Source: Magnetococcales bacterium DCbin4 (GTDB lineage: Bacteria > Pseudomonadota > Magnetococcia > Magnetococcales > UBA8363). From it: 42,950 nucleotides of DNA. Every line of letters begins with the position of its first letter. Position 1 is the stretch's first letter. Location of the stretch: contig PEAN01000032.1 in assembly GCA_002753735.1 (NCBI GenBank), positions 1-42,950 on the forward strand, read 5' to 3'. A program made the position numbers and the translations under genes. This document shows, in pieces, positions 14,817 through 23,482 of this stretch. The notes under the pieces are model-generated. The model saw only the letters and a program-made list of their open reading frames with translations, searched no databases and was not told where the DNA came from.

Positions 14817-14870
14817 AATTCCTGGAATTCCGGTAGAGTAGAGAACTGGCGTGCCAACTGTATGGGGGCG

Positions 14871-15147
14871 TGAATCTGGGAATCTGGGGGGAATCTGGGG
14901 ACACCATACCTATTCTGGGGAATCTGGGGACACCATACCTATTTCCTTTATTGGGAATCTGGGGAATCTGGGGAATCTGGGAATCTGGGGACACCATACC
15001 TATTTCCTTTATGAATCTGGGAATCTGGGGACACCATACCAATCTGAATCTGGGAATCTGGGGACACCATACCAATCTGGGAATCTGGGGACACCATACC
15101 TATTTCCTTTATGGCTGTAAAATTAATCGGTATGGTGTCCCCAGATT
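14871..15147. repeat. REP-like array with GAATCTGGG satellite
   Basis: Six forward copies of GGGGACACCATACC lie at 14897-14910, 14926-14939, 14987-15000, 15027-15040, 15060-15073 and 15087-15100, and one inverted copy GGTATGGTGTCCCC at 15129-15142. Between them, tandem GAATCTGGG units (up to four in a row near 14953-14990) and TATTTCCTTTAT spacers recur. Distances between copies are irregular (27-61 bases) and the intervening sequence is itself repetitive. Confidence 0.85.
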
Positions 15148-15216
15148 TATAGATTGCGATAACCTTCCAAGTCGTGATAATAAAATTGTGCTGTGTCACC
15201 TAATTTTGGATTTTAA

Positions 15217-15648
15217 ATGAAACAATTACGAATAACGTTTTGCGCTATTGCGTGCTTCGCCTGGAGTGGTCATGTGCAAGCCAATGACTTTCCTTCTTCA
15301 TCACACCAATTTACGTCACCACCGCTGGAGGCGCGTTTTGAAATCTTACAGTCCCAGCTGGCTGCAAGGTGGACATTCCGTCTTGACAGATATTCGGGGC
15401 GTATTTGGCAATTGGTAATAACGAGCGACGGCGACAGCACATGGGAAGAAATGCCAGTGATGGGCTTGCCAAAGGGGCAAGCTACTGCTCTTCCCCATTT
15501 CCAGATATTTACATCAGGTCTTGCCGCTCGCCACACATTCCTGATCGACAACGATACCGGAAAGACATGGGTTTTGATTTCAAGAAAACTGAACAATAAA
15601 GACGGAACCGTACATGAAACAAATAGCTGGGAGCTTTTTGCTGACTAG
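15217..15648 (+). CDS. Small secreted protein with two internal repeats
   Basis: A 143-residue protein with a signal peptide (MKQLRITFCAIACFAW, cleavage near VQA-ND). The mature part holds two similar blocks. The first is ARFEILQSQLAARWTFRLD followed by RYSGRIWQLV (about residues 39-67). The second is PHFQIFTSGLAARHTFLID followed by NDTGKTWVLI (about 93-121). Each looks like a beta-hairpin unit ending in a D-x-x-[ST]G-[KR]-x-W-x-L/V turn, common in small secreted proteins of unknown function. It stands alone downstream of the REP-like array. No function is proposed. Confidence 0.65.
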   Translation: MKQLRITFCAIACFAWSGHVQANDFPSSSHQFTSPPLEARFEILQSQLAARWTFRLDRYSGRIWQLVITSDGDSTWEEMPVMGLPKGQATALPHFQIFTSGLAARHTFLIDNDTGKTWVLISRKLNNKDGTVHETNSWELFAD

Positions 15649-15924
15649 CAGCCTGTCGGATTTGGTATATTTACCTATAAATATAAAGTTATTAATTTAT
15701 TAACAAAAGAATAATTCTGGTCGGCGACAATCGGGAATACGGGAAAAAGGGCGAATCTACCCTCTATTACCCATCATCTATCTGTTTATTCAGCCATGGC
15801 AACCTTCAGAACCGCCATTCGGCGTATATTCCAGGCAAGACTTACCCATTGCCATTCGCCCAGCACCTTGTCCAACCCTCGACGCATGGAAATCTGGGGA
15901 CAGTATCTCCATTTCCAAAAATCA
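15649..15924. other. Intergenic region, no gene seen
   Basis: It lies between two convergent genes. A degenerate relative of the REP-like arm (AATCTGGGGACAGTATCTCC) is at about 15890-15909. No terminator of standard form was found. Confidence 0.4.
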
Positions 15925-16461
15925 TCATACTCCGGTCGCAAATTGGACATGCATCGGATCAGGAGTGTGGAATTTACGTCCATTATGCCAACCGTGTTCC
16001 TTCCAAATGTCAAACCACCACTGCGGTAACGTGCATGTCAACGGATTCTTCCTGGGATTATGGATGGGATCCCAATCGATTGCGATACCAAAAGAGTGCA
16101 AGGAAGGTTCTACGCCACCCCGCTTGGGACGAAAATTGTAACCGCCCCCGTGAATATCCAACCGACGTTCGTGCAACCAGGCTCGCACAGTCTCATCATT
16201 AGACTGCCTTCCAACCTCATTGAGCGCGTGTTGCCAAACATCCCTCAAAACACTCTGAAAACTTCCCTCCAGAAATCGATGCATGCGAATCCCTGAAACC
16301 TTAACTAATGCATCATCCATTTGATAATAAAGTTGCCACCCTGCTGGAGGGGTGATTTTTTTGATGTGTTCCTTCTCCCAAATAGCATTCACCGTCCCGT
16401 CCCTCAAACCCGGATTCCCAAACATTCGTTTTATTTCATCATATCCATTCGGCGTTTTCAT
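15925..16461 (-). CDS. M15-type peptidase, phage-endolysin-like (VanY/L-Ala-D-Glu peptidase group)
   Basis: A 178-residue zinc peptidase that would cut peptide cross-bridges of peptidoglycan. The M15 ligand pattern is complete: H122 and D129 in SLHSFGIAIDWDP, and H171 in DPMHVQFATG. The extra Trp-rich segment (TLPQWWFDIWKEHGWHNGRK) fits the phage endolysin-like subgroup. There is no signal peptide, as is usual for phage lysins that need a holin. No phage gene lies nearby, so it may be a relic or a domesticated enzyme. AGGGA precedes the ATG on the minus strand. It is transcribed away from metX, sharing the 340-base region between them. Confidence 0.75.
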   Translation of the reverse strand: MKTPNGYDEIKRMFGNPGLRDGTVNAIWEKEHIKKITPPAGWQLYYQMDDALVKVSGIRMHRFLEGSFQSVLRDVWQHALNEVGRQSNDETVRAWLHERRLDIHGGGYNFRPKRGGVEPSLHSFGIAIDWDPIHNPRKNPLTCTLPQWWFDIWKEHGWHNGRKFHTPDPMHVQFATGV

Positions 16462-16799
16462 CGTATTTTCCCTGTAGATGGCAATATATATGATCCCCCT
16501 TCGGGGCGATTCAACAGCAATACAGCTCTACATGTTCACTTCGCACTCCAATTGGGAACATGACAGGCTCAAAACCCTGCGATTCGGAAGGGCCACAATC
16601 ACCAAACCCTGTGGAACATGGCATACGATCAAATATAACATTGAAATAGTAATATCTTACACACATCATTTAAATGATTTTGATTATGACATTGCCCCCA
16701 TCAAAATTCACCATTCGAGACGTTTCGTCAATGAATTTCATCTTCAAATGAACAGAACGCACCGGGATTGGACAACCCCTTGACTCCAGGGAAAAATGG
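16462..16799. other. Divergent promoter region between the M15 peptidase and metX
   Basis: It contains a short CCCCTTCGGGG hairpin (about 16496-16506) and AT-rich stretches. I looked for SAM or SAH riboswitch features ahead of metX and could not support one. Confidence 0.4.
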
Positions 16800-18041
16800 A
16801 TGGAAAATCCGTTTCCAAATCTTGGTCCGGGTTATCAAGGCGTTGAATGTCCGTATGTCATGAATTCCATTTCCATGAATGATTCCTCCTCCGTCGGACT
16901 GGTTGCGACGCAAACAGTCACCCTGTTCGATCAGGGGGAGCCGTTGCGGCTTGACAGCGGTGCTACCCTGCAACCCATTCAAGTCGCTTTTGAAACCTAC
17001 GGTCAACGCTCCAGCAATTCCGATAATGTCATTCTGATCTGCCATGCCCTCTCCGGTAACGCCCATGCCGCCGGTCGCCACCATGCGGACAATCCCAAGA
17101 CGGGTTGGTGGGATGGTTTCATCGGTCCTGGCAAACCCTTCGATACGGATCGATTCTTCATCATCTGCGCCAACAATCTCGGCGGCTGCGACGGCACTTC
17201 CGGACCTTCAAGCATCGACCCGAATACCGGTAAACCCTACGCCCTGGACTTTCCCCTGATCACCATCGGCGACATCGCTCGCCTGCAAAAAGCATTGCTC
17301 AACCACCTGGGAATCAATCAGGTCCTGGCTGTGGCCGGGGGTTCCATGGGGGGGATGATCGCCCTGCAATGGGCGTTGGACTATCCCGACAGCGTCGCCG
17401 GTGCCCTCATCATCGCTTCCACCCCGCGCTTGTCGGCCCAAAACATCGCCTTCAACGCCGTCGCCCGCCAGGCCATCACCCAGGATCCCGATTTCAACCA
17501 GGGTGATTATTACCAAGGCTCCAAACCGGAACGGGGATTGTCCGTGGCTCGCATGATGGCCCACATCACCTATCTGTCCGAAAAAGGATTGCATGAAAAA
17601 TTTGGTCGCCGCCTCCAAAACCGGGAATCCTTCTCCTTCGCCCTGGAAACCGATTTCGCCGTCGAATCCTACCTGAAACACCAGGGATCCACCTTCGGCA
17701 AAAAATTTGATGCCAATACCTACCTCTACATCACCAAGGCCATGGACTATTTCGACCCGTTTCCCGACCCGGAAACGACCGCCCGCCGCCTGAAAAAAGT
17801 CCATTCCCGCCTGTTCGTCATGAGCTTTGATACCGACTGGCGCTTCGACAGTTCCCGTTCCAAGGAATTGGTACGTATCCTCAACCTGCATCAGAAAAAT
17901 GTTTCCTACCAGGAATTTCATTCACCCCACGGTCATGATTCCTTTCTGTTGCACGACCATGAATACAAACTGTCACTCAGCGCCTTCATCAACCGGCTGT
18001 ACAATGAACAGTTGCACCGTCGAACCCAAGGAAATTCATGA
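16800..18041 (+). CDS. metX: Homoserine O-acyltransferase MetX
   Basis: First committed step of methionine synthesis: acylation of homoserine (acetyl or succinyl donor; the sequence does not tell me which). It is an alpha/beta-hydrolase-fold enzyme of 413 residues if it starts at 16800, where an AGG lies eight bases upstream. Starts at 16860 or 16875 would trim the non-conserved N-terminus. The catalytic Ser is S182 in GGSMGGMIALQ, the acid is D346 in FDTDWRFDSS, and the base is H379 in HGHDSFL. The conserved CHALSGNAHAAG and NNLGGCDGTSGP blocks are present. Its stop overlaps the start of metW by four bases, a classic metXW arrangement implying translational coupling. Confidence 0.93.
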   Translation: MENPFPNLGPGYQGVECPYVMNSISMNDSSSVGLVATQTVTLFDQGEPLRLDSGATLQPIQVAFETYGQRSSNSDNVILICHALSGNAHAAGRHHADNPKTGWWDGFIGPGKPFDTDRFFIICANNLGGCDGTSGPSSIDPNTGKPYALDFPLITIGDIARLQKALLNHLGINQVLAVAGGSMGGMIALQWALDYPDSVAGALIIASTPRLSAQNIAFNAVARQAITQDPDFNQGDYYQGSKPERGLSVARMMAHITYLSEKGLHEKFGRRLQNRESFSFALETDFAVESYLKHQGSTFGKKFDANTYLYITKAMDYFDPFPDPETTARRLKKVHSRLFVMSFDTDWRFDSSRSKELVRILNLHQKNVSYQEFHSPHGHDSFLLHDHEYKLSLSAFINRLYNEQLHRRTQGNS

Positions 18042-18724
18042 GCATGACCCATCGCCATGAACCTCCCCACCCGGCACCGGACCATACCTCCGAACTGCGC
18101 ATCGACCAGGAGATCATCGCCTCGTTGGTCCAGGATGGGGCACGAATCCTCGATCTGGGCTGTGGCGATGGCAGGCTTCTGGACTATTTGATCAAAAATA
18201 AAAACGCACGCGGTTTCGGCGTCGAAATTTCCACCCAGGGGATGCATGCCTGCATCGCGCGTGGACTTCCCGTCTACCATGGCGACATCGACCAGGGTTT
18301 GTCCGACCACACGGATGGGGCCTTTGATTACGTCATTCTGTCGCAGACCCTTCAGGCGGTCCGTCGGCCACGGTTCGTCATCCGCGAAATGTTGCGCGTG
18401 GGCAAAAAAATCATCGTCTCCTTTCCCAATTTCGGCCATTGGAACATTCGGTTGAAACTGCTGGTCTCCGGACGCATGCCCAAAACCCCCATGCTCCCCC
18501 ATGAATGGTTCGATACGCCCAACATTCGCATGTGTACCGTCCTGGATTTCCAGGACTTGTGCCGGCAAATGGGAATCAATATCATCGAACAGATCCCTCT
18601 CGCCGCCTGGGGAGGCCCCCCCCGAAGCCCCCTGAAAAGGCATCTGGTCAAAATGCTCCCCCGGACCGTCGCCAATCTGTTGGCCCCGGTCGCGGTGTTC
18701 CTGCTGGAAAAGGGAAAAGGATGA
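18038..18724 (+). CDS. metW: Methionine biosynthesis protein MetW
   Basis: A 228-residue methyltransferase-fold protein that pairs with MetX in many proteobacteria and supports its activity. The SAM-binding glycine-rich motif ILDLGCGDGRLLDY is at residues 37-50, followed by the family pattern FDYVILSQTLQAVRRP and SFPNFGHW. It overlaps metX by four bases (ATGA) and its stop overlaps the ATG of the next gene, so the cluster is probably one transcript. The role in catalysis is not settled for the family; no methyl acceptor is proposed here. Confidence 0.92.
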   Translation: MSMTHRHEPPHPAPDHTSELRIDQEIIASLVQDGARILDLGCGDGRLLDYLIKNKNARGFGVEISTQGMHACIARGLPVYHGDIDQGLSDHTDGAFDYVILSQTLQAVRRPRFVIREMLRVGKKIIVSFPNFGHWNIRLKLLVSGRMPKTPMLPHEWFDTPNIRMCTVLDFQDLCRQMGINIIEQIPLAAWGGPPRSPLKRHLVKMLPRTVANLLAPVAVFLLEKGKG

Positions 18725-19251
18725 CCCGTTGCCCGCTGTCAACCTTTCTGGATGAAGGGCGTATTACCCAACGTATCGCTCAATTGGCTGACGAACTTCT
18801 GCCCCGGCTCCGCTCCGATCCCATCGTCATCGGCGTGATGAAGGGGGGATTCATGTTCACCGCCGATCTCGTTCGGGCATTGAGCCGCCTGGGTGTCGCT
18901 CCCCGTATCGACTTCATGACCGTTGCATCCTATGGTTCGGCAACAGCCAGCTCCGGATCCGTCAAGATTCTCCTCGACCACGACGTGGACCTTCACGATC
19001 AACAGGTGTTGCTGGTCGATGATATCATCGACTCAGGACATACTTTTCATGCCCTGCAACGGCATTTGATCAATAAAGGGGTAGCAGAATTGATCAGTAT
19101 CGTGCTATTGGACAAACCTTCGCGGCGACAGGTGCCGGTTACCCTCGACGCCGTTGGCTTCGAAGTTCCTGACCTTTTCTTCGTGGGGTATGGGATGGAT
19201 CATGCCGGCAACCATCGTGAACTCCCCTGCATCGCATGGATTCCATCATGA
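18721..19251 (+). CDS. hpt: Hypoxanthine phosphoribosyltransferase
   Basis: A 176-residue purine-salvage enzyme that joins hypoxanthine or guanine to PRPP. The PRPP loop VLLVDDIIDSGHTF (about residues 96-109) has the two adjacent acidic residues expected. IVIGVMKGGFMFTADL near the N-terminus is the pyrophosphate loop, and FFVGYGMDHAGNHREL is the typical C-terminal base-binding block. I start it at 18721, the ATG overlapping the metW stop; the frame is open further upstream inside metW, but that is not coding. It is the third gene of a tightly packed cluster and overlaps the start of gph. Confidence 0.9.
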   Translation: MTRCPLSTFLDEGRITQRIAQLADELLPRLRSDPIVIGVMKGGFMFTADLVRALSRLGVAPRIDFMTVASYGSATASSGSVKILLDHDVDLHDQQVLLVDDIIDSGHTFHALQRHLINKGVAELISIVLLDKPSRRQVPVTLDAVGFEVPDLFFVGYGMDHAGNHRELPCIAWIPS

Positions 19252-19937
19252 CGATCTCCTTGGCCAACCAAGCCATTTTGTTTGATCTGGACGGTACCCT
19301 GGTCGATTCGGCCCCCGATCTGTGGCGTGCCACCAATCATGTTCTGACCCTTCGCGGACATGCGGCCCTCCCTCTGGAACTGGTCCGCGATTATGTCGGC
19401 AATGGTGCCCGTTTCCTGCTGGCGCGCGGGTTTTGGGGACTGGATGCCACTCCGCCGGTGGATGATCCCGACTTTGAATCGGCGGTTCAGGAATTTTTGG
19501 CATACTATCGCCTGCACATCACCGATCATTCCCATCCCTACCCGGGGGTGATGGAGGCGCTTGAACTCTTGAAACAACGAGATGTTCCGCTGGGAATCGT
19601 TACCAACAAGCCCGAATCCCTGACCCATTTGATGCTGGATCAACTGGAACTGACCCCCTATTTCAGGGTGGTGGTGGGCGGAGATACCCTGCCGGAACGC
19701 AAACCCCATCCCCTGCCCATGCAACATGCCATGCGGTTGTTGGAAACCTCGGAACAACAAACCGTCATGATCGGGGATTCGGAAACCGACAGCATGGCGG
19801 CCCGCAACGCGGGTTGCCGTATCATCCTGGTGAGCCATGGCTATAATCGGGGCCTGCCGCTGGAAAATCTGCAACCCGATGGCATCATTCACCATTTCAA
19901 TCAACTCATTGATCTCCTGGGCCAACCCCCGGGTTGA
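19236..19937 (+). CDS. gph: Phosphoglycolate phosphatase-type HAD hydrolase
   Basis: A 233-residue HAD-superfamily phosphatase. Motif I is FDLDGTLVDSAPDLW with nucleophile D17 and acid D19; motif II is the Thr in GIVTNKPES; motif III Lys lies in PERKPHPLP; motif IV is GDSETDSMAARNAG. The helical cap between motifs I and II and the SAPDLW sequence match Gph, which removes 2-phosphoglycolate. Start choice is between 19236 (overlapping hpt by 16 bases) and the ATG at 19248. Related HAD enzymes with other sugar phosphates cannot be excluded. Confidence 0.85.
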   Translation: MDSIMTISLANQAILFDLDGTLVDSAPDLWRATNHVLTLRGHAALPLELVRDYVGNGARFLLARGFWGLDATPPVDDPDFESAVQEFLAYYRLHITDHSHPYPGVMEALELLKQRDVPLGIVTNKPESLTHLMLDQLELTPYFRVVVGGDTLPERKPHPLPMQHAMRLLETSEQQTVMIGDSETDSMAARNAGCRIILVSHGYNRGLPLENLQPDGIIHHFNQLIDLLGQPPG

Positions 19938-19953
19938 AGAATGGCAACGACTC

Positions 19954-20841
19954 ATGAATGCAATCCCGCAACTGAAACTCGGCATTCCCAAAGGCAGCCT
20001 GGAAAAAGCAACGGTCGAACTGTTCGCCCAGGCGGGCTGGACCATCAGCATCAACTCACGCAATTATTTTCCCGCAATCGATGACCCCACCCTGATCTGC
20101 AAACTCATGCGCCCCCAGGAAATGGCGATGTATGTCGCCGATGGTACTCTGGATGTGGCGTTGACCGGTTGGGATTGGATCATCGAGCGTGACTGCCAGG
20201 ACAAGGTCACGGACGTTGCGACTTTGGAATATTCCAAAAGCTCCAACAAACCATGCCGCTGGGTTCTGGTGGCCCCGGAAAATTCTCCCATCCAGGGGGT
20301 CCAGGATCTTCAGGGCAAGCGTATCGCCACGGAATTGCAAAGTTTCACCCGGCGCTATCTTGAGGAACGCGGCGTCCAGGCAGAAGTGATCTTTTCCTGG
20401 GGGGCCACCGAAGCCAAGGTCGTGGAGGGATTGGTGGATGCCGTGGTGGAAATCACCGAAACCGGTTCCACCCTGCGGGCACACCGCCTGCGGATCGTCG
20501 AAGAGTTGCTGGAAACCCGTACCAAGCTGATCGCCAATCCAAAGGCCATGGAAGATCCCTGGAAACGCAACAAGGTCGATCAAATCGCCTTGTTGCTGAA
20601 AGCAGCACTCGACGCCCGGCACAAGGTCATGCTGAAAATGAATGTCCCGGCAAGTCGCCTCGACACCCTCATGGCCATTCTCCCCAGTCTGACCTCCCCC
20701 ACGGTCAATCCCCTGCTCGACCATGAATGGCGTGCGGTTGAAACGGTCGTAGATCGAAACCTGGTCCGGGATCTCCTTCCCCGGTTAAAAGAAGCGGGTG
20801 CCATTGGCATCCTGGAATTCGATTTGAAAAAGGTGGTATGA
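19954..20841 (+). CDS. hisG: ATP phosphoribosyltransferase, long form
   Basis: First enzyme of histidine synthesis, joining ATP and PRPP. Starting at 19954 it is 295 residues, the size of the long HisG with its own C-terminal regulatory (PII-like) domain, so HisZ is not needed. Visible motifs are LGIPKGSLEKATVELF at the N-terminus, DVALTGWDWI, and the PRPP site VDAVVEITETGSTLRAH. The C-terminal domain runs from about residue 225 (MLKMNVPASRLDTLMAILPS). It is 16 bases downstream of gph, an unusual place for hisG, which normally leads or joins a his operon. The frame upstream of 19954 is inside gph and is not coding. Confidence 0.93.
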   Translation: MNAIPQLKLGIPKGSLEKATVELFAQAGWTISINSRNYFPAIDDPTLICKLMRPQEMAMYVADGTLDVALTGWDWIIERDCQDKVTDVATLEYSKSSNKPCRWVLVAPENSPIQGVQDLQGKRIATELQSFTRRYLEERGVQAEVIFSWGATEAKVVEGLVDAVVEITETGSTLRAHRLRIVEELLETRTKLIANPKAMEDPWKRNKVDQIALLLKAALDARHKVMLKMNVPASRLDTLMAILPSLTSPTVNPLLDHEWRAVETVVDRNLVRDLLPRLKEAGAIGILEFDLKKVV

Positions 20842-20872
20842 TTCCGGATATTGCATACGAATGTCCAGGTAG

Positions 20873-20953
20873 ATGATCAAAAGAAAAAATGGGGCTGGGG
20901 GATTGCCCCCAGGGTTTGGATTTTGATCCTCTTCCCGAAGGGCATCATGTTGT
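20873..20953. repeat. MITE-like intergenic element, copy C (left half)
   Basis: It starts with the terminal sequence ATGATCAAAAGAAAAAATGG, the internal hairpin CTGGGGG-ATTG-CCCCCAG (20895-20912), then GGGTTTGGATTTTGAT, and CCCGAAGGGCATCATGTTG shared with copy A. The right terminal repeat is not found before oadA. The hairpin may also help end the metX-hisG transcript. Confidence 0.6.
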
Positions 20954-21054
20954 CGGGAATCGAAGTCGCAGGCTTGAACCCTCCGCTTCATTTTCTTTCC
21001 CGTTAACCGATTTGGTCCTTAATCAACAGATTGCTTAGGAAATATGGAAAAGCC

Positions 21055-22902
21055 ATGAAGAAAAAGCCCCTTGGAATTACCGAGGTCGTTCTGCGGGACG
21101 CCCATCAATCCCTGCTCGCCACGCGCATGCGTATCGACGACATGCTTCCCATCGCCGCCAAGCTTGATCAAGTCGGATACTGGTCTTTGGAGACCTGGGG
21201 TGGTGCCACCTTTGATTCCTGCATCCGTTTTCTGGGTGAAGACCCCTGGGAAAGACTTCGGCGCTTGAAAGCGGCCATGCCCAAAACCCCGATGCAAATG
21301 TTGTTCCGGGGACAAAACATTCTGGGCTATCGCCACTATGCCGATGACGTCGTGGAAAAATTCGTTGAACGGTGTGCCGTCAACGGGATGGACGTTTTCC
21401 GCATCTTCGACGCCATGAACGATGTGCGCAACCTGGAAACGGCCATTCGTGCCGTCGTCAAGGTGGGCAAACATGCTCAGGGTACCCTGTCCTACACCAT
21501 CAGCCCGGTGCATAAAACCCAGTTCTGGCTGGATATGGCCAAAAAGATGGAAGACATGGGGACGCATTCGATCTGCATCAAGGACATGTCGGGATTGATC
21601 AACCCCTACACCGCCGAGGAACTGGTCAGCAAGCTCAAGGAAACGGTGAAACTTCCGATTGCCATGCATTGTCACGCCACCACCGGGATGTCGACCGCCG
21701 CCATCGTCAAAGCTGCCGAAGCGGGGGTGGACATGGTGGATACGTCGATCTCCTCCATGTGCATGACCTATGGCCATTCCGCTACGGAATCGGTGGTCTC
21801 CATTTTCGACGGAACGCCGCGCAACACCGGTCTGGACATCAAGCTGTTGGAAGAAATCGCCACCTATTTCCGTGATGTTCGCAAGAAATACGCTAAATTC
21901 GAAGGAAGTCTCAAGGGGGTCGATTCACGCATTCTCGTGGCCCAGGTTCCGGGTGGCATGTTGACCAACATGGAAAGCCAACTCAAGGAACAGGGTGCCA
22001 TCGACAAATTTGACGCCGTGCTTGAAGAAATTCCCCGGGTGCGCAAGGATCTGGGCTATATCCCCCTGGTGACGCCCACGTCCCAGATCGTCGGCAGCCA
22101 GGCGGTGTTCAATGTGCTCAGCGGCGAGCGCTACAAGTCGATTGCCAAGGAGACCCGGGGTATTCTCCGTGGCGAATACGGTGCCACCCCTGCGCCGGTG
22201 AACAAGGAGCTTCAGGCCCGGGTTTTGGAAAAGGGAGAAAAGCCGATCACCTGCCGTCCCGCCGATCTTCTGGAACCGGAAGTGGACAAGTTGACCACGG
22301 AATTGAAAAAGATTGCAGAAGAAAAAGGGATCAAGTTGGCCAAGGATGTCATCGATGATGTGATGATCTATGCCTTGTTCACCCAGGTTGGTTTGAAATT
22401 TTTGGAAAATCGCGGCAATCCGAGTGCTTTTGAACCAGCCCCCGGCACCGAAGCGGCCAAACCCAAGGCGGAAGCAGCGCCTGCGGCAGCCGCGGCAGCC
22501 CCCGCCGCCTCCGGGGATGCATCGGATGGCAAGCGGATGGTGTATATTGGCGACGTGTTCGCTTACATGTACGCACATATGGGCGGCGGTAATTTTGTTC
22601 TGCCCCCCGCTGGACAACAAAAAAGCTCCAAGGCCAAACGGTCAGCCGCGCCCAAGGCGAGTGCTGCTCCCGTGCCTGCCGATGGCAAAAGCATGGTGGT
22701 TCCCTCCAACCTGTCGGGAACGATCAACAAGGTCGTGGCCGAGGTTGGCAAACCGGTGAAGACCGGTGATGTCATCATCATCATCGAAGCCATGAAGATG
22801 GAAGCGGAAATTCATGCGCCCAAGGATGGCACGGTGACCGCGATCAATGTCAAGAAGGGGGATCTGGTGAATGTGGGCGCACCGCTCTTGACGATTGCCT
22901 GA
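21055..22902 (+). CDS. oadA: Biotin-dependent carboxyltransferase (oxaloacetate decarboxylase alpha / pyruvate carboxylase subunit B)
   Basis: A 615-residue enzyme moving a carboxyl group between oxaloacetate/pyruvate and biotin. The carboxyltransferase domain starts with [27 protein letters not shown] carries the metal-binding His pair, and CIKDMSG the conserved Lys. A second domain (about 300-460) is followed by an Ala/Pro-rich linker. An unusual 40-residue block, including [20 protein letters not shown], precedes the biotinyl domain. The biotinylation site is K581 in EAMKMEAE, 34 residues from the end, as usual. I start at 21055 ([11 protein letters not shown]). No oadB/oadG or biotin carboxylase gene is adjacent, so membrane decarboxylase and two-subunit pyruvate carboxylase roles cannot be separated. 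birA, which attaches the biotin, is at 27.3-28.3 kb. Confidence 0.88.
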   Translation: MKKKPLGITEVVLRDAHQSLLATRMRIDDMLPIAAKLDQVGYWSLETWGGATFDSCIRFLGEDPWERLRRLKAAMPKTPMQMLFRGQNILGYRHYADDVVEKFVERCAVNGMDVFRIFDAMNDVRNLETAIRAVVKVGKHAQGTLSYTISPVHKTQFWLDMAKKMEDMGTHSICIKDMSGLINPYTAEELVSKLKETVKLPIAMHCHATTGMSTAAIVKAAEAGVDMVDTSISSMCMTYGHSATESVVSIFDGTPRNTGLDIKLLEEIATYFRDVRKKYAKFEGSLKGVDSRILVAQVPGGMLTNMESQLKEQGAIDKFDAVLEEIPRVRKDLGYIPLVTPTSQIVGSQAVFNVLSGERYKSIAKETRGILRGEYGATPAPVNKELQARVLEKGEKPITCRPADLLEPEVDKLTTELKKIAEEKGIKLAKDVIDDVMIYALFTQVGLKFLENRGNPSAFEPAPGTEAAKPKAEAAPAAAAAAPAASGDASDGKRMVYIGDVFAYMYAHMGGGNFVLPPAGQQKSSKAKRSAAPKASAAPVPADGKSMVVPSNLSGTINKVVAEVGKPVKTGDVIIIIEAMKMEAEIHAPKDGTVTAINVKKGDLVNVGAPLLTIA

Positions 22903-23135
22903 GTCTGTCTCAAATGCCGGTCGGGGGGCGGGAGGACAACCACCCCTGGCCGGTTGTTAATTGTGGCCACGAACCTTGCGCTGGAATGGCGGACAGGAAA
23001 AGTGGCTTTGCTTTATCCCTACAGAAGAATTGAATGGTCCACACCCACTTTATCAGGTATCCTTAAAGATGGTGCCGGGGGGATACCAAGGGAAATGGGT
23101 ATGGGTCTTTTTTGGACAAAAGGATAGAAAACCCA

Positions 23136-23447
23136 ATGGAAATCAAATTGGAAGGCCGCCAACTGGACATCGGCGATGAGTTGAGGGATCGGATCACCAA
23201 TCGGTTGGAAAATCTGGACCACCGTTTCGGTCCCATCACCAGTGCCAGGTTCACAATCGAAAGGCATGCGCACAAGAATGAACAAAGGGCCGAGGCCAAG
23301 GCGGTGATTAACGTTCCCGGCAGTACCATTACCGCTACCAAGGAATCGGCTACGGTTGTTGCAGCAGTCAACGAAACCATCGATACTTTGACTGAAGAAC
23401 TCAAAGCACACGCTGAACGCAAGAAAAAGAAAGCGGCGCACCACTGA
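23136..23447 (+). CDS. hpf: Ribosome hibernation promoting factor (short HPF)
   Basis: A 103-residue member of the HPF/RaiA family, which binds the 30S decoding region in stationary phase. It starts MEIKLEGRQLDIGDELRDRI and keeps the RLENLDHRFGPI and FTIERHAHKNEQRAEAKAVI pattern, ending in a basic tail (RKKKKAAHH). The length fits the short form that lacks the dimerisation domain. I start at 23136, with AAGGATAG upstream; an earlier in-frame ATG at 23112 adds eight non-conserved residues. A strong hairpin lies directly downstream (23459-23482). Confidence 0.88.
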   Translation: MEIKLEGRQLDIGDELRDRITNRLENLDHRFGPITSARFTIERHAHKNEQRAEAKAVINVPGSTITATKESATVVAAVNETIDTLTEELKAHAERKKKKAAHH

Positions 23448-23458
23448 ACGATGTGAAT

Positions 23459-23482
23459 GTCGGGGGGAACTTTCCCCCCGAC
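23459..23482 (+). terminator. Strong hairpin after hpf
   Basis: GTCGGGGGG-AACTTT-CCCCCCGAC is a perfect 9-bp stem with a six-base loop, 11 bases past the hpf stop. No T-run follows, so it may stabilise or attenuate rather than terminate by the standard mechanism. Confidence 0.6.

Noticed and set aside
14871-15147. CRISPR array
   Set aside because: Spacing is irregular, the DNA between repeats is itself repetitive, one arm is inverted and no cas gene is present.
16462-16799. SAM or SAH riboswitch upstream of metX
   Set aside because: No conserved core sequence or fold of the classes I know could be supported.
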